NCBI GenBank assembly: GCA_016720345.1
Contig: JADKKV010000001.1
Coordinates: forward strand, 423,433-487,432
Source of the DNA: Thermomonas sp.
GTDB taxonomy: Bacteria > Pseudomonadota > Gammaproteobacteria > Xanthomonadales > Xanthomonadaceae
DNA: 64,000 nucleotides
Direction: 5' to 3'
Shown here: positions 34,297 to 43,123 of the stretch, one piece after another
How positions within the stretch are numbered: the stretch's first letter is position 1
How the letters are laid out: the number at the start of each line of letters is the position of its first letter
Made by a program: the position numbers and the translations under genes
Notes under the pieces: model-generated
The model's input: the letters and a program-made list of their open reading frames with translations, nothing else
The model's database searches: none
What the model was told of the DNA's origin: nothing

Positions 34297-36165
34297 TCAG
34301 ATCGCGATCGACTTCAGCTTGCGCTTGCCGCCATAGATCAGGGTGGCGATGCCGCGCGATACCGATACCGCGGTGTACATCGAGGTCAGGATGCCGAGGA
34401 TCAACGCCACCGCGAAGCCCTTCAGCGGGCCGCTGCCGAACGCGAACAGGGCGATGCCGGCCAGCATCGCGGTGAGGTTGGCGTCGGCGATTGTGCCGGT
34501 CGCCTTCTCGTACCCGGTGGCGATCGCCGATTGCGGCGGCATCCCGGCGCGCAATTCCTCGCGGATGCGCTCGTTGATCAGCACGTTGGCGTCCACCGAC
34601 ATGCCCACGGTCAGCGCGATGCCGGCAAGCCCCGGCAGGCTGAGGGTGAAGCCCAGCAGCGACATCAGCGCCACCACCATCAGCAGGTTGATCAGCAGCG
34701 CGAGCGAGGTGATCAGGCCGAACATCCGGTAATAGACCAGGAAGAAGCCCAGCGCGAAGAGGAAGGAGAACGCCACCGCCTTGAGGCCGCGTTCGATGTT
34801 CTCCTTGCCCAGGCTCGGGCCGATGGTGCGTTCGTCGACGAAGTCCATCGGCGCCGCCAGCGCACCGGCGCGCAGCAGCAGGGCGAGGTCGGCGGATTCC
34901 TTCATGCTCTCGAGGCCGGTGGTCTGGAAGTCGCGGCCCAGCGTGCCCTGGATGGTGGCGACCGAGATCACCTGCTCCATGATCCGGGTGCTGCGCACTT
35001 CCTTGCCGTCGACCAGCTTCACCTCGGGGATGCGCTCGATGTACACCACCGCCATCGGCTTGCCGACGTTGGCGCTGGAGTAGTCGAACATGCGCTGGCC
35101 GCCGATGCTGTTGAGGCGCACGCTGACCGCCGGGGTGCCGGACTGCGAGTCGAAGAACGAGGTCGCATTCTGCAGCTGCTCGCCGGAGGCGATCACCCGC
35201 TTGTTGAGCAGGATCGGCATCGGCTTGCCGTCGGTGCCGGTTTCCTTGCGGTTGTAGAGCCGTGCTTCCGGCGGCACCAGGCCGTTGTCGCGCGCCTCCA
35301 CCGCATTGCCTTCGACCACGCCGCGGTATTCCAGGGTCGCGGTGGCGCCGAGGATGCGCTTGGCCTGCGCGGTGTCCTGCACGCCCGGCAGCTCGACCAC
35401 CACCCGGTCCGCGCCCTGGCGCTGGATGATCGGCTCGGCCACGCCGAGCTCGTTGATGCGGTTGTTGATGGTGCCGATGTTCTGCTGCACCGCCTCGGTC
35501 AGCATCCGGTCAAGCTCAGCCTGCGGGATCGCGACCGTGATCGTGTCGCCCAGCGCCTCGATCCGGTAGGTCGGCATGTCGCGCGCCAGCAACTGGCGGG
35601 CCTTGTCCAGGTCCTGGCCGGGGCGCAACCGCGCGACCACCCGGTTGCCGGGCGCCGGCTCGATCGAGGTGAACAGGATCCGGTTTTCCCGGAACTGCAC
35701 CCGCATGTCCTCGGCGGTCGCCTCGAAGCGCTTGGCCAGCGCGGCCTCGCGGTCGACCTGCATCAGGAAATGCACGCCGCCACGCAGGTCAAGGCCGAGG
35801 AACATCGGCTTGGCGCCGACCCACTGCAGCCACTTCGGCACCGTGGACGCCTGGTTCAGCGCGACCACGTAGCTGCCGCCGAGCTCGTCGCGGATGGCCT
35901 GGGAGGCGCGGCTCTGGGCATCGTCGCTGGCGATGCGCACCAGCAGGTTGCCGTCCTTGCCGATCTCGCTGGAGGCGAACGGCACCGCCGACTTCTTCAG
36001 CGCGGCCTCGACCCGCTGCTGCAGGGCGGCGTCGACGCTGGCGCCGCGGTTGGCGGTGACCTGCACCGCCGGTTCCGACGGGAACACGTTCGGCACCGCG
36101 TACAGGACGCTCAATGCCAGCACGAGCAGGATGACGACGTATTTCCAACGGGCGTATTCGAGCAT
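34297..36165 (-). CDS. secD: Protein translocase subunit SecD
   Basis: This 622-residue polytopic protein starts MLEYARWKYVVILLVLALS. The first periplasmic segment contains the SecD signature GLDLRGGVHFLMQVD, followed by the large P1 domain. C-terminal helices include MSVDANVLINERIREELRAG, matching the conserved VDANVLI segment. As part of SecDF-YajC it helps release translocated protein into the periplasm. It lies between yajC (54 bp) and secF (12 bp) in the queA-tgt-yajC-secD-secF operon. Confidence 0.97.
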   Translation of the reverse strand: MLEYARWKYVVILLVLALSVLYAVPNVFPSEPAVQVTANRGASVDAALQQRVEAALKKSAVPFASSEIGKDGNLLVRIASDDAQSRASQAIRDELGGSYVVALNQASTVPKWLQWVGAKPMFLGLDLRGGVHFLMQVDREAALAKRFEATAEDMRVQFRENRILFTSIEPAPGNRVVARLRPGQDLDKARQLLARDMPTYRIEALGDTITVAIPQAELDRMLTEAVQQNIGTINNRINELGVAEPIIQRQGADRVVVELPGVQDTAQAKRILGATATLEYRGVVEGNAVEARDNGLVPPEARLYNRKETGTDGKPMPILLNKRVIASGEQLQNATSFFDSQSGTPAVSVRLNSIGGQRMFDYSSANVGKPMAVVYIERIPEVKLVDGKEVRSTRIMEQVISVATIQGTLGRDFQTTGLESMKESADLALLLRAGALAAPMDFVDERTIGPSLGKENIERGLKAVAFSFLFALGFFLVYYRMFGLITSLALLINLLMVVALMSLLGFTLSLPGLAGIALTVGMSVDANVLINERIREELRAGMPPQSAIATGYEKATGTIADANLTAMLAGIALFAFGSGPLKGFAVALILGILTSMYTAVSVSRGIATLIYGGKRKLKSIAI

Positions 36166-36219
36166 TGCAGCACCCCGCGCACGGCCCGCGGGGCCGGCGC
36201 TTCAAGCAATCGGGAAGGA

Positions 36220-36492
36220 TCAGGCGGCTTTCAGCGTGCCCTTGGGCAGGACATTGGCGATCGCGCCCTTCTGCAGGCGGACCTGCACGCCGGCGGCGAT
36301 CTCGACGGTGACGAAGCTCTCGCCGATCTCGCTGACGGTGCCGGCGATGCCGCCGTTGGTGATCACCTCGTCGCCGCGGGACAGCTTGTCCAGCATCGCG
36401 CGGTGCTCCTTCTGCCGCTTCATCTGCGGGCGGATCATCAGGAAGTACATGATCGCGATCAGGATGACCGGGAACAGCAGGGTGGACATCAT
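36220..36492 (-). CDS. yajC: YajC preprotein translocase subunit, apparent 5' frameshift
   Basis: The 90-residue frame holds the YajC core: MMSTLLFPVILIAIMYFLMI (membrane helix), RPQMKRQKEHRAML, then the soluble domain with RGDEVITNGGIAGTVSEIGE. YajC associates with SecDF and AcrB-type pumps. In related genomes the protein starts about 25 residues earlier with a hydrophobic/alanine-rich leader. That leader is present here (from ATG 36569) but in another frame, ending at a TGA that overlaps this ATG. Either translation restarts at 36492, or a one-base error or deletion lies in the GCC-repeat tract. No ribosome-binding site precedes 36492. Confidence 0.88.
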   Translation of the reverse strand: MMSTLLFPVILIAIMYFLMIRPQMKRQKEHRAMLDKLSRGDEVITNGGIAGTVSEIGESFVTVEIAAGVQVRLQKGAIANVLPKGTLKAA

Positions 36493-36569
36493 GCAGGTGC
36501 GGCGGCGGCGGGTGCGGCGCCGGCGGCCTGGGCATGGGCAACGGGAATCAGGAAATCGAGCGGGTTCAT
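36489..36569 (-). other. Out-of-frame yajC leader (26 codons)
   Basis: The minus-strand frame from ATG 36569 encodes MNPLDFLIPVAHAQAAG plus an alanine/proline stretch and stops at TGA 36491-36489, overlapping the two ATG codons of the yajC core. The leader matches the usual N terminus of xanthomonad YajC (as I remember it) but is offset by one base. The offset probably arose in the run of GCC triplets at about 36498-36512. It may be a sequencing error, a real frameshift, or a translationally coupled leader peptide. Confidence 0.6.
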
Positions 36570-36646
36570 CGGGAATCCGTGTATGACTGTCAAAACAGCC
36601 GGGAATTATGCCATGTAGGCCGGAACACGCCCATTCAAGGGCCGTT

Positions 36647-37771
36647 TCAAGCCCGCCGTGCCCGGTAGAACGCGTCGCGGAAGGCTGCGAAGGTCCCCGT
36701 TTCGATGGCCTGGCGCATGCCCGCCATCAGGCGCTGGTAGTAGCGCAGGTTGTGCAGGGTGCCCAGCATCGGCGCCAGCATCTCGTTGCAGCGGTCCAGG
36801 TGGCGCAGGTAGGCGCTGCTGAAGCCGTTGGCGCAGGCGTGGCAGTCGCAGCCCTCCTCGATCGGGCGCAGGTCGCGCTCGTACTGCGCGTTGCGCACGC
36901 GGATGGTGCCGGTGGAGGTGAAGTAGTGGCCGTTGCGCGCGTTGCGGGTCGGCATCACGCAGTCGAACATGTCGACCCCGCGCGCCACCGCCTCCACCAG
37001 GTCTTCCGGCCGGCCCACCCCCATCAGGTAGCGCGGGCGGTCCTGCGGCAGTTGCGGCGCGGTGTGCTCGAGCATGGCGTTGCGCTCGGCCTCGGTCTCG
37101 CCGACCGCCAGCCCGCCGATCGCGTAGCCGTCGAAGCCGACCTGCTGCAGGCCCTCGGCCGAGCGCGAGCGCAGGTCATGGTGGACGCCGCCCTGGACGA
37201 TGCCGAACAGCGCCGCGTCGTTGCCCTCGTGCGCGCGCTTCGAACGTTCGGCCCAGCGCAGCGACAGCTCCATCGAACGCTCGATGACGCGCTTGTCGAC
37301 CGGCGCGCCATCGACATGCACCGGAGGGCATTCATCGAAGATCATCACGATGTCGCTGCCCAGCACCTTCTGGATGTGCATGGATTCCTCGGGACCGAGG
37401 AACACCTTGCTGCCGTCGGTGGGCGCGGCGAAGGTCACGCCGGCCTCGGTGATCTTGCGGCGATGCGCCAGCGAGAACACCTGGAAGCCGCCGGAATCGG
37501 TCAGGATCGGCCGGTCCCAGCGCGCGAAGCCGTGCAGGCCGCCGTGGGCCTCGATCACCGCAAGCCCGGGCCGCAGGAACAGGTGGAAGGTGTTGCCGAG
37601 GATGATCTCCGCTCCGAGTTCGCGCACCTGGTGCGGCAACGCGCCCTTGACCGAGCCGTAGGTGCCGACCGGCATGAACGCCGGCGTCTCGATGGTGCCG
37701 CGCGGGAAGGTGATGCGGCCGCGGCGGGCGGCGCCGTCGGATCCAAGCAGCTCGAAAGACATGCGGCTCAT
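36647..37771 (-). CDS. tgt: tRNA-guanine transglycosylase (queuine tRNA-ribosyltransferase)
   Basis: This 374-residue TIM-barrel enzyme exchanges G34 for preQ1 in tRNAs with GUN anticodons. Seen: [13 protein letters not shown] start ([21 protein letters not shown]), the catalytic aspartate segment [24 protein letters not shown], the second aspartate in [15 protein letters not shown], and the zinc site CDCHAC with a further Cys/His near [20 protein letters not shown] 37771 has AGGCGA as ribosome-binding site, directly adjacent to the inverted-repeat element. QueA, which acts next on the inserted base, is encoded just upstream. Confidence 0.96.
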   Translation of the reverse strand: MSRMSFELLGSDGAARRGRITFPRGTIETPAFMPVGTYGSVKGALPHQVRELGAEIILGNTFHLFLRPGLAVIEAHGGLHGFARWDRPILTDSGGFQVFSLAHRRKITEAGVTFAAPTDGSKVFLGPEESMHIQKVLGSDIVMIFDECPPVHVDGAPVDKRVIERSMELSLRWAERSKRAHEGNDAALFGIVQGGVHHDLRSRSAEGLQQVGFDGYAIGGLAVGETEAERNAMLEHTAPQLPQDRPRYLMGVGRPEDLVEAVARGVDMFDCVMPTRNARNGHYFTSTGTIRVRNAQYERDLRPIEEGCDCHACANGFSSAYLRHLDRCNEMLAPMLGTLHNLRYYQRLMAGMRQAIETGTFAAFRDAFYRARRA

Positions 37772-37783
37772 GCGTTGTCGCCT

Positions 37784-37900
37784 GCGGCAGTGCCGGCCAT
37801 CGGGTACTCCGGAAAGCGGGCCATGGATGGCCCGCGGCGGCGCATGGAACAGGACGTTCCCCTGCGCCGGGCAGGAGTACCCGATGGCCGGCACTGCCGC
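37784..37900. repeat. 117-bp inverted-repeat element between queA and tgt
   Basis: Two arms of 27 bp, 37784-37810 and 37874-37900, are exact inverted complements (outer ends GCGGCAGTGCCGG and CCGGCACTGCCGC). Between them lie a second perfect palindrome at 37816-37835 (GCGGGCCAT/ATGGCCCGC with a 2-nt loop) and smaller GGAAC/GTTCC and CCTGC/GCAGG pairs. The element begins 9 bp after the queA stop codon and ends beside the tgt ribosome-binding site. It looks like a REP/MITE-type repeat or a structured operon RNA. No target-site duplication is evident in the flanks. Confidence 0.8.
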
Positions 37901-37909
37901 GTGCAAGGT

Positions 37910-38953
37910 TCACTGCGCATCGCGCGTCTCCGGGTACAGCAGCATCGCATCGCCATAGCTGAAGAAGCGGTAGCGCTCGCGCACCGCATGCGCGTACGCC
38001 GCGAACACGCGCGACTTGCCGGCGAACGCGGACACCAGCATCAGCAGCGTGCTCTCCGGCAGGTGGAAATTGGTCAGCAGCGCATCGATGCTGCGAATGC
38101 GGTAGCCGGGGAAGATGAAGATATTGGTCTCGCCGGCGAACGGCTGCAGGTCGCCGTCGACCAGCGCACTCTCCAGCGCGCGCAGCACGGTGGTGCCGAC
38201 GGCGATCACCCGCCCGCCCGCCTCGCGCGTGCGCCGCACCTGCTGCACCAGCTCGGCGCCCACGTTGATCCACTCGCTGTGCATGCGGTGCTCGCGGATG
38301 TCGTCCACCCGCATCGGCTGGAAGGTGCCGGCGCCGACATGCAGGGTGACGTGGCCGAACCGCACCCCGCGCTCGCGCAAGGCCGCGAGCAGCGCGTCAT
38401 CGAAATGCAGGCCGGCGGTGGGCGCGGCGACTGCGCCGACTTCGCGCGCGAACACGGTCTGGTAACGCTCCGCATCGTCCGCGCCGGGCTCGCGCTGGAT
38501 GTAGGGCGGCAGCGGCAGGCGGCCGGCATGCAGCAGCCAGTTCTCCAGCGGCTCCGGCAAGTGGAAGCGAAGTTGCCAGAAGCCGGCGTCATCGCGCGAC
38601 AACACTTCCGCCTCGCCGCCGGCATCCAGGGCGATCCGGCTGCCGGGCTGCGGCGGCTTGCTCACGCCCAGTTGCGCGCGCGCCTGGTTGCCGGGCAGCA
38701 GGCGTTCGACCAGGATCTCGACCCGCCCGCCGGTGGCCTTGTTGCCGAACAGCCGCGCCGGGATCACCCGGGTGTCGTTGAACACCAGCAGGTCGCCGGG
38801 CTGCAGCAGTGCCGGCAGGTCGCGCACCCCGAGGTCGGCGAACGCGGCATCACCCGGCGGGACCAGCAGCATGCGGCTGGCGGAACGCTCCGGCAGCGGT
38901 GCCTGCGCGATCAGCTCCGCGGGCAGTTGGTAATGGAAATCCGACTTCTTCAA
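37910..38953 (-). CDS. queA: S-adenosylmethionine:tRNA ribosyltransferase-isomerase QueA
   Basis: QueA transfers and isomerises the ribose of SAM onto preQ1-34 in tRNA, giving epoxyqueuosine. The protein shows [19 protein letters not shown] at the N terminus, [15 protein letters not shown], the central [22 protein letters not shown] and [15 protein letters not shown] motifs, and the C-terminal [10 protein letters not shown]. No ATG is available at the start. I choose TTG 38953, which gives the standard LKKSDF N terminus (347 residues). A second TTG at 38971 would add six residues but lies almost at the predicted transcription start. Confidence 0.94.
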   Translation of the reverse strand: MKKSDFHYQLPAELIAQAPLPERSASRMLLVPPGDAAFADLGVRDLPALLQPGDLLVFNDTRVIPARLFGNKATGGRVEILVERLLPGNQARAQLGVSKPPQPGSRIALDAGGEAEVLSRDDAGFWQLRFHLPEPLENWLLHAGRLPLPPYIQREPGADDAERYQTVFAREVGAVAAPTAGLHFDDALLAALRERGVRFGHVTLHVGAGTFQPMRVDDIREHRMHSEWINVGAELVQQVRRTREAGGRVIAVGTTVLRALESALVDGDLQPFAGETNIFIFPGYRIRSIDALLTNFHLPESTLLMLVSAFAGKSRVFAAYAHAVRERYRFFSYGDAMLLYPETRDAQ

Positions 38954-38979
38954 GGTGCTGCAACCATCCAAGGCCGCGC

Positions 38980-39009
38980 ATTGTAGGCGAGCGGCGCTCA
39001 GCGCTCGAA
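38980..39009 (-). promoter_or_regulatory. Possible promoter for the queA-tgt-yajC-secDF operon
   Basis: On the minus strand TTCGAG (39009-39004) is followed after 18 bp by TACAAT (38985-38980), a good -10 hexamer in otherwise GC-rich sequence. It overlaps the 3' end of the lrp-like gene. Transcription would start near 38973, leaving about 20 nt before the TTG start at 38953. Proposed from hexamer similarity only. Confidence 0.45.
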
Positions 39010-39429
39010 CTTGGTGGACAGGATGATCGAGGTGGTGGTGCGCTCGACCCCGTCGATCGCACCGATGGCATCGGTCAGCACGTCCATCTCGCCGACCGAG
39101 CCGGCCACCGCCAGCGCTATCAGGTCGTAGCCGCCGCTGATCGAATACAGCACCCGCACCTCGCGCACGCCCTGCAGCGCCTTGACCACCGCCGGCATCT
39201 GCTTGGGCCGCACGGTGATCAGGATGTGCGCGCGGATCCGGCTCTGCTCGTAGTCGTCGTGCACGCGCACGGTGTAGCCGCGGATCACGCCCTGCGCCTC
39301 CAGCCGCGCGATCCGGTTCTGCACCGTGGTCCGCGACAGCCCGAGCCGGCGCGCGATGTCCGCGGTGGAGGCGCGCGCATCCTCGCGCAGCAGGGACAGC
39401 AGCAGTTCGTCGGCAGGGGTAATTCGCAT
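38998..39429 (-). CDS. Lrp/AsnC family transcriptional regulator
   Basis: This 143-residue protein has an N-terminal winged helix-turn-helix ([35 protein letters not shown], about 9-45) and a C-terminal RAM effector-binding domain ([37 protein letters not shown]). Lrp/AsnC proteins sense amino acids and form octamers or larger assemblies on DNA. It is divergent from a class III aminotransferase gene, the most likely target, with two similar half-palindromes 21 bp apart in the intergenic region. Confidence 0.9.
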   Translation of the reverse strand: MRITPADELLLSLLREDARASTADIARRLGLSRTTVQNRIARLEAQGVIRGYTVRVHDDYEQSRIRAHILITVRPKQMPAVVKALQGVREVRVLYSISGGYDLIALAVAGSVGEMDVLTDAIGAIDGVERTTTSIILSTKFER

Positions 39430-39449
39430 ATCGCCGGATGATACCGTTG

Positions 39450-39482
39450 ATTCGACGGAATAGCCCCGTTATTCGGCCGGAT
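39450..39482. promoter_or_regulatory. Candidate Lrp-type operator, two phased half-palindromes
   Basis: ATTCGACGGAAT (39450-39461) and ATTCGGCCGGAT (39471-39482) are similar near-palindromes whose starts are 21 bp apart, two helical turns, so they face the same side of DNA. They lie between the lrp-like gene and the divergent aminotransferase gene and directly upstream of a possible promoter. Proposed by position and symmetry only. Confidence 0.4.
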
Positions 39483-39489
39483 CATCCCT

Positions 39490-39518
39490 TTCGACTGGTC
39501 GGCCGACGGCGATAGAGT
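39490..39518 (+). promoter_or_regulatory. Possible promoter of the aminotransferase gene
   Basis: TTCGAC (39490-39495) and TAGAGT (39513-39518) are separated by 17 bp and lie about 50 bp upstream of the start codon. The paired candidate operators end 8 bp before the -35 hexamer, a position suited to activation by a bound Lrp-type protein. Confidence 0.4.
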
Positions 39519-39568
39519 GGCAGTCCTGCATTCGCGCACGCGCACCGCGCGCCAAGGACCAAGCCGCC

Positions 39569-41077
39569 ATGACCCTGCTCGACACCCTCGCCCCGCTGCG
39601 CGCCCACGGCAACACACGCACCACCGGCCTGGACGATGCCACCATCCTCGCGTTCGCCGCGCGCGACCCGCAGCTGGCCGAAGCGATCCACGCCGCCGCC
39701 ACCGAATACGCGCAGGTGCGCGCCGACTTCCCCGGACTGCTGGACCTGGACGAGGACGCGCAGCGCGCGGAAGTGCAGGCCGGCTTCGTCAACTTCTATT
39801 CGCAGGACAACGCCAATCCGTACGTGGCGCTGACCGCGCGCGGGCCGTGGATCGTGACCCTGAAGGGCGCGGTGGTGTACGACACCGGCGGCTACGGCAT
39901 GCTTGGCCTGGGCCATGCGCCGCAGGCGGTGATCGATGCGATGGCCAAGCCGCAGTCGATGGCCAACATCATGACCCCGCACGTGGCGCAGCTGCGCTTC
40001 TCGAATGCGATGCGGCGGGAAATCGGACAGACCCGCGGCGGCTGCCCGTACGCCGCGTTCCTGTGCCTGAACTCGGGTTCGGAATCGGTCTCGCTGGCGG
40101 CACGCATCGTCGACGCCAATGCCAAGACCATGACCGACGCGGGCGCGCGCCACGCCGGCAAGGCGATCAAGCGGCTGGTGGTCAAGGGCGCGTTCCACGG
40201 CCGCACCGAGAAGCCTGCGCTGTACTCCGACTCCACCCGCAAGACCTACGTGCAGCACCTGGCCAGCTTCCGCGGCGAGCACTCGGTGATCGCGGTGGCG
40301 CCGTACGACATGGACGCGCTGCGCCAGGCGTTCGCCGAAGCGGACAGCAACGGCTGGTTCATCGAGGCGATGTTCCTGGAACCGGTGATGGGCGAAGGCG
40401 ACCCCGGCCGCAGCGTGCCGGTGGCGTACTACAACCTGGCACGCGAGTTGACCCGCGCGCATGGCGCCCTGCTGCTGGTCGATTCGATCCAGGCCGGCCT
40501 GCGCGCCACCGGCTACCTGTCGATCGTCGATTACCCCGGCTTCGAACACTCCGATGCACCGGACATGGAGACCTATTCGAAGGCGCTCAACGCCGGCCAG
40601 TTCCCGCTGTCGGTGCTCGCGGTCACCGAGTCGGCGGCGGCCATCTACAAGCGCGGCCTGTACGGCAACACGATGACCGCCAACCCGCGCGCGCTGGACG
40701 TGGCCTGCGCGGTGCTGGCGCAGCTCACCCCGCGGCTGCGCGCCAACATCCAGCAACGCGGCACCGAGGTGCTGGCGATGCTGGACACGCTGAAGGAAGA
40801 ACTCGGCGGCCGCATCACCAAGGTCCAGGGCACCGGCCTGCTGTTCTCCTGCGAACTGGCGGCCGGCTACAAGGGCTACGGCACCGGTTCCACCGAGGAG
40901 TGGATGCGCGAACAGGGCATCGGCGTGATCCACGGCGGCGAGAACTCGCTGCGCTTCACCCCGCACTTCGCGGTCACCAGCGCGGAACTCGAACTGGTGG
41001 TCGCGATGGTCAGGCGCGCGCTGCTGGAAGGCCCGCGCCAGCAACTCGACGCCAGCCAGGCAGCCGCGGCTGCCTGA
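39569..41077 (+). CDS. PLP-dependent class III-fold aminotransferase
   Basis: This 502-residue aminotransferase has class III architecture: NSGSESVSLAARIVDANAK (phosphate-binding region), KGAFHGRTEKPALYSDS, a PLP-contacting aspartate in LLVDSIQAG (Asp305), the probable Schiff-base lysine in TYSKALNAG (Lys338) and GNTMTANPRALDVA. In most class III enzymes the aspartate is followed by glutamate (DEVQTG); here it is serine, which is unusual. The amino donor is unknown; ornithine, lysine or another omega-amine is typical. The divergent Lrp-type gene suggests amino-acid-dependent control. A hairpin terminator follows. Confidence 0.85.
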   Translation: MTLLDTLAPLRAHGNTRTTGLDDATILAFAARDPQLAEAIHAAATEYAQVRADFPGLLDLDEDAQRAEVQAGFVNFYSQDNANPYVALTARGPWIVTLKGAVVYDTGGYGMLGLGHAPQAVIDAMAKPQSMANIMTPHVAQLRFSNAMRREIGQTRGGCPYAAFLCLNSGSESVSLAARIVDANAKTMTDAGARHAGKAIKRLVVKGAFHGRTEKPALYSDSTRKTYVQHLASFRGEHSVIAVAPYDMDALRQAFAEADSNGWFIEAMFLEPVMGEGDPGRSVPVAYYNLARELTRAHGALLLVDSIQAGLRATGYLSIVDYPGFEHSDAPDMETYSKALNAGQFPLSVLAVTESAAAIYKRGLYGNTMTANPRALDVACAVLAQLTPRLRANIQQRGTEVLAMLDTLKEELGGRITKVQGTGLLFSCELAAGYKGYGTGSTEEWMREQGIGVIHGGENSLRFTPHFAVTSAELELVVAMVRRALLEGPRQQLDASQAAAAA

Positions 41078-41084
41078 GCCAAGG

Positions 41085-41107
41085 CAGGGCGGCCGCTGGC
41101 CGCCCTG
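41085..41107 (+). terminator. Intrinsic terminator after the aminotransferase gene
   Basis: The stem CAGGGCGGCC/GGCCGCCCTG has a 3-nt loop (GCT) and is followed by GTTCGTTTCT. It lies 8 bp after the aminotransferase stop codon and 36 bp before upp. The T-tract is interrupted, so termination may be partial. Confidence 0.6.
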
Positions 41108-41142
41108 TTCGTTTCTGGCCAAAGCTGCGCTAGCCTGCACGC

Positions 41143-41775
41143 ATGAAGACCGTCGAAGTCGACCATCCACTGGTCCGCCACAAGCTCGGCAAGCTGCGCG
41201 ACATCGCCACCGACCCCGTGCATTTCCGCCAGCTGGCGGGTGAGATCGCCGCCCTGCTCGCGTTCGAGGCCACCCGCGACCTGCCCTGCGAGGTACTGAC
41301 CGTGCAGACCTGGGCCGGGCCGCTCGAGGTGCAGCACGTGCGCGGCGAGGACCTGACCCTGGTGCCGATCCTGCGTGCCGGCCTCGGTTTCCTGCCCGGC
41401 GTGCAGGCCTTGTTGCCCGCCGCCCCGGTCAGCGTGATCGGGCTGCGCCGCAACGAGACCACGCACCAGCCGGAGGGCTATTACCAGCGCCTGGCCGACC
41501 GCATGGAGCAGCGCACCGCACTGCTGATCGACCCGATGCTGGCCACCGGCGGCAGCGCCGCCGCCGCGATCGACATGCTCAAGGCCGCCGGCTGCCCCAG
41601 GATCAAATGCCTGTTCCTGGTGGCCGCGCCGGAGGGGCTGGCGGCACTTGCGGCCAGGCATCCGGACATCGAGGTGTACGTCGCCGCGATCGACCAGCGC
41701 CTCGACGAGAACGCCTACATCCGTCCCGGCCTGGGCGATGCCGGCGACCGCCTGTTCGGCACCCCGGTCGACTGA
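41143..41775 (+). CDS. upp: Uracil phosphoribosyltransferase
   Basis: This 210-residue enzyme converts uracil and PRPP to UMP in pyrimidine salvage. The PRPP-binding loop is [17 protein letters not shown] (about 127-143). The family also shows [22 protein letters not shown] at the N terminus, [18 protein letters not shown], and the uracil-binding tail [17 protein letters not shown]. Length and sequence are normal. It converges on the MAPEG gene 7 bp away. Confidence 0.96.
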   Translation: MKTVEVDHPLVRHKLGKLRDIATDPVHFRQLAGEIAALLAFEATRDLPCEVLTVQTWAGPLEVQHVRGEDLTLVPILRAGLGFLPGVQALLPAAPVSVIGLRRNETTHQPEGYYQRLADRMEQRTALLIDPMLATGGSAAAAIDMLKAAGCPRIKCLFLVAAPEGLAALAARHPDIEVYVAAIDQRLDENAYIRPGLGDAGDRLFGTPVD

Positions 41776-41782
41776 GCGGCGC

Positions 41783-42175
41783 TCAGCGCAACCCGAGCCA
41801 CAGGCCGGCCAGCGCCATCAGCAGCAGCGACAGCCAGGTCAGCGCGGTGCCCCAGAAACGGCCCTTCGAGTAACCGCCGCTGCCCGACAAGCCGGCCGCG
41901 TGCAGCAGCCGGCCGAGCAGGAGCACGCCACCGAAGCCCCACACCGCTGCCGCGGCCAGGCCGCACGCCTCCAGCAACGCCAGCACCAGCAGCGCCAGCG
42001 GCACGTATTCGGTGAAGTTGCCGTGGACCCGGATCTTGCGCGCCAGCAGCTTGTCGCCGCCATCGCCAAGGCCGACCTTGTGCGCGTGCCGGTGGCGCGC
42101 GATCGGCACCGCCAGCGCCAGCATCAGCAGCACGTGCAGCGCGGCGAACAACAGGGTGACCTTGGGCATCGGCAT
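41783..42175 (-). CDS. MAPEG family membrane protein
   Basis: This 130-residue protein has four hydrophobic helices and the MAPEG pattern ARHRHAHKVGLGDGGDKLLARKIRVHGNFTEYVPLALL, with RxHGNFxEYxP as the hallmark. Eukaryotic relatives are membrane glutathione or eicosanoid enzymes; bacterial ones are mostly uncharacterised. Two starts are possible (42175 or ATG 42169). It is the last gene of a minus-strand run and begins 33 bp after the metallo-hydrolase gene. Confidence 0.88.
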   Translation of the reverse strand: MPMPKVTLLFAALHVLLMLALAVPIARHRHAHKVGLGDGGDKLLARKIRVHGNFTEYVPLALLVLALLEACGLAAAAVWGFGGVLLLGRLLHAAGLSGSGGYSKGRFWGTALTWLSLLLMALAGLWLGLR

Positions 42176-42208
42176 GGCTCGCGCGGGAATGCACGCACGA
42201 TGCCAGAG

Positions 42209-43099
<891 letters not shown>

Positions 43100-43123
43100 C
43101 GCGCAAGTCTACGCCGGGGCCGG

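Noticed and set aside
33307..36618. Open frame of about 1100 codons opposite secD/secF/yajC
   Set aside because: It is an antisense shadow of well-supported sec genes with low-complexity His/Gln/Arg/Ala composition.
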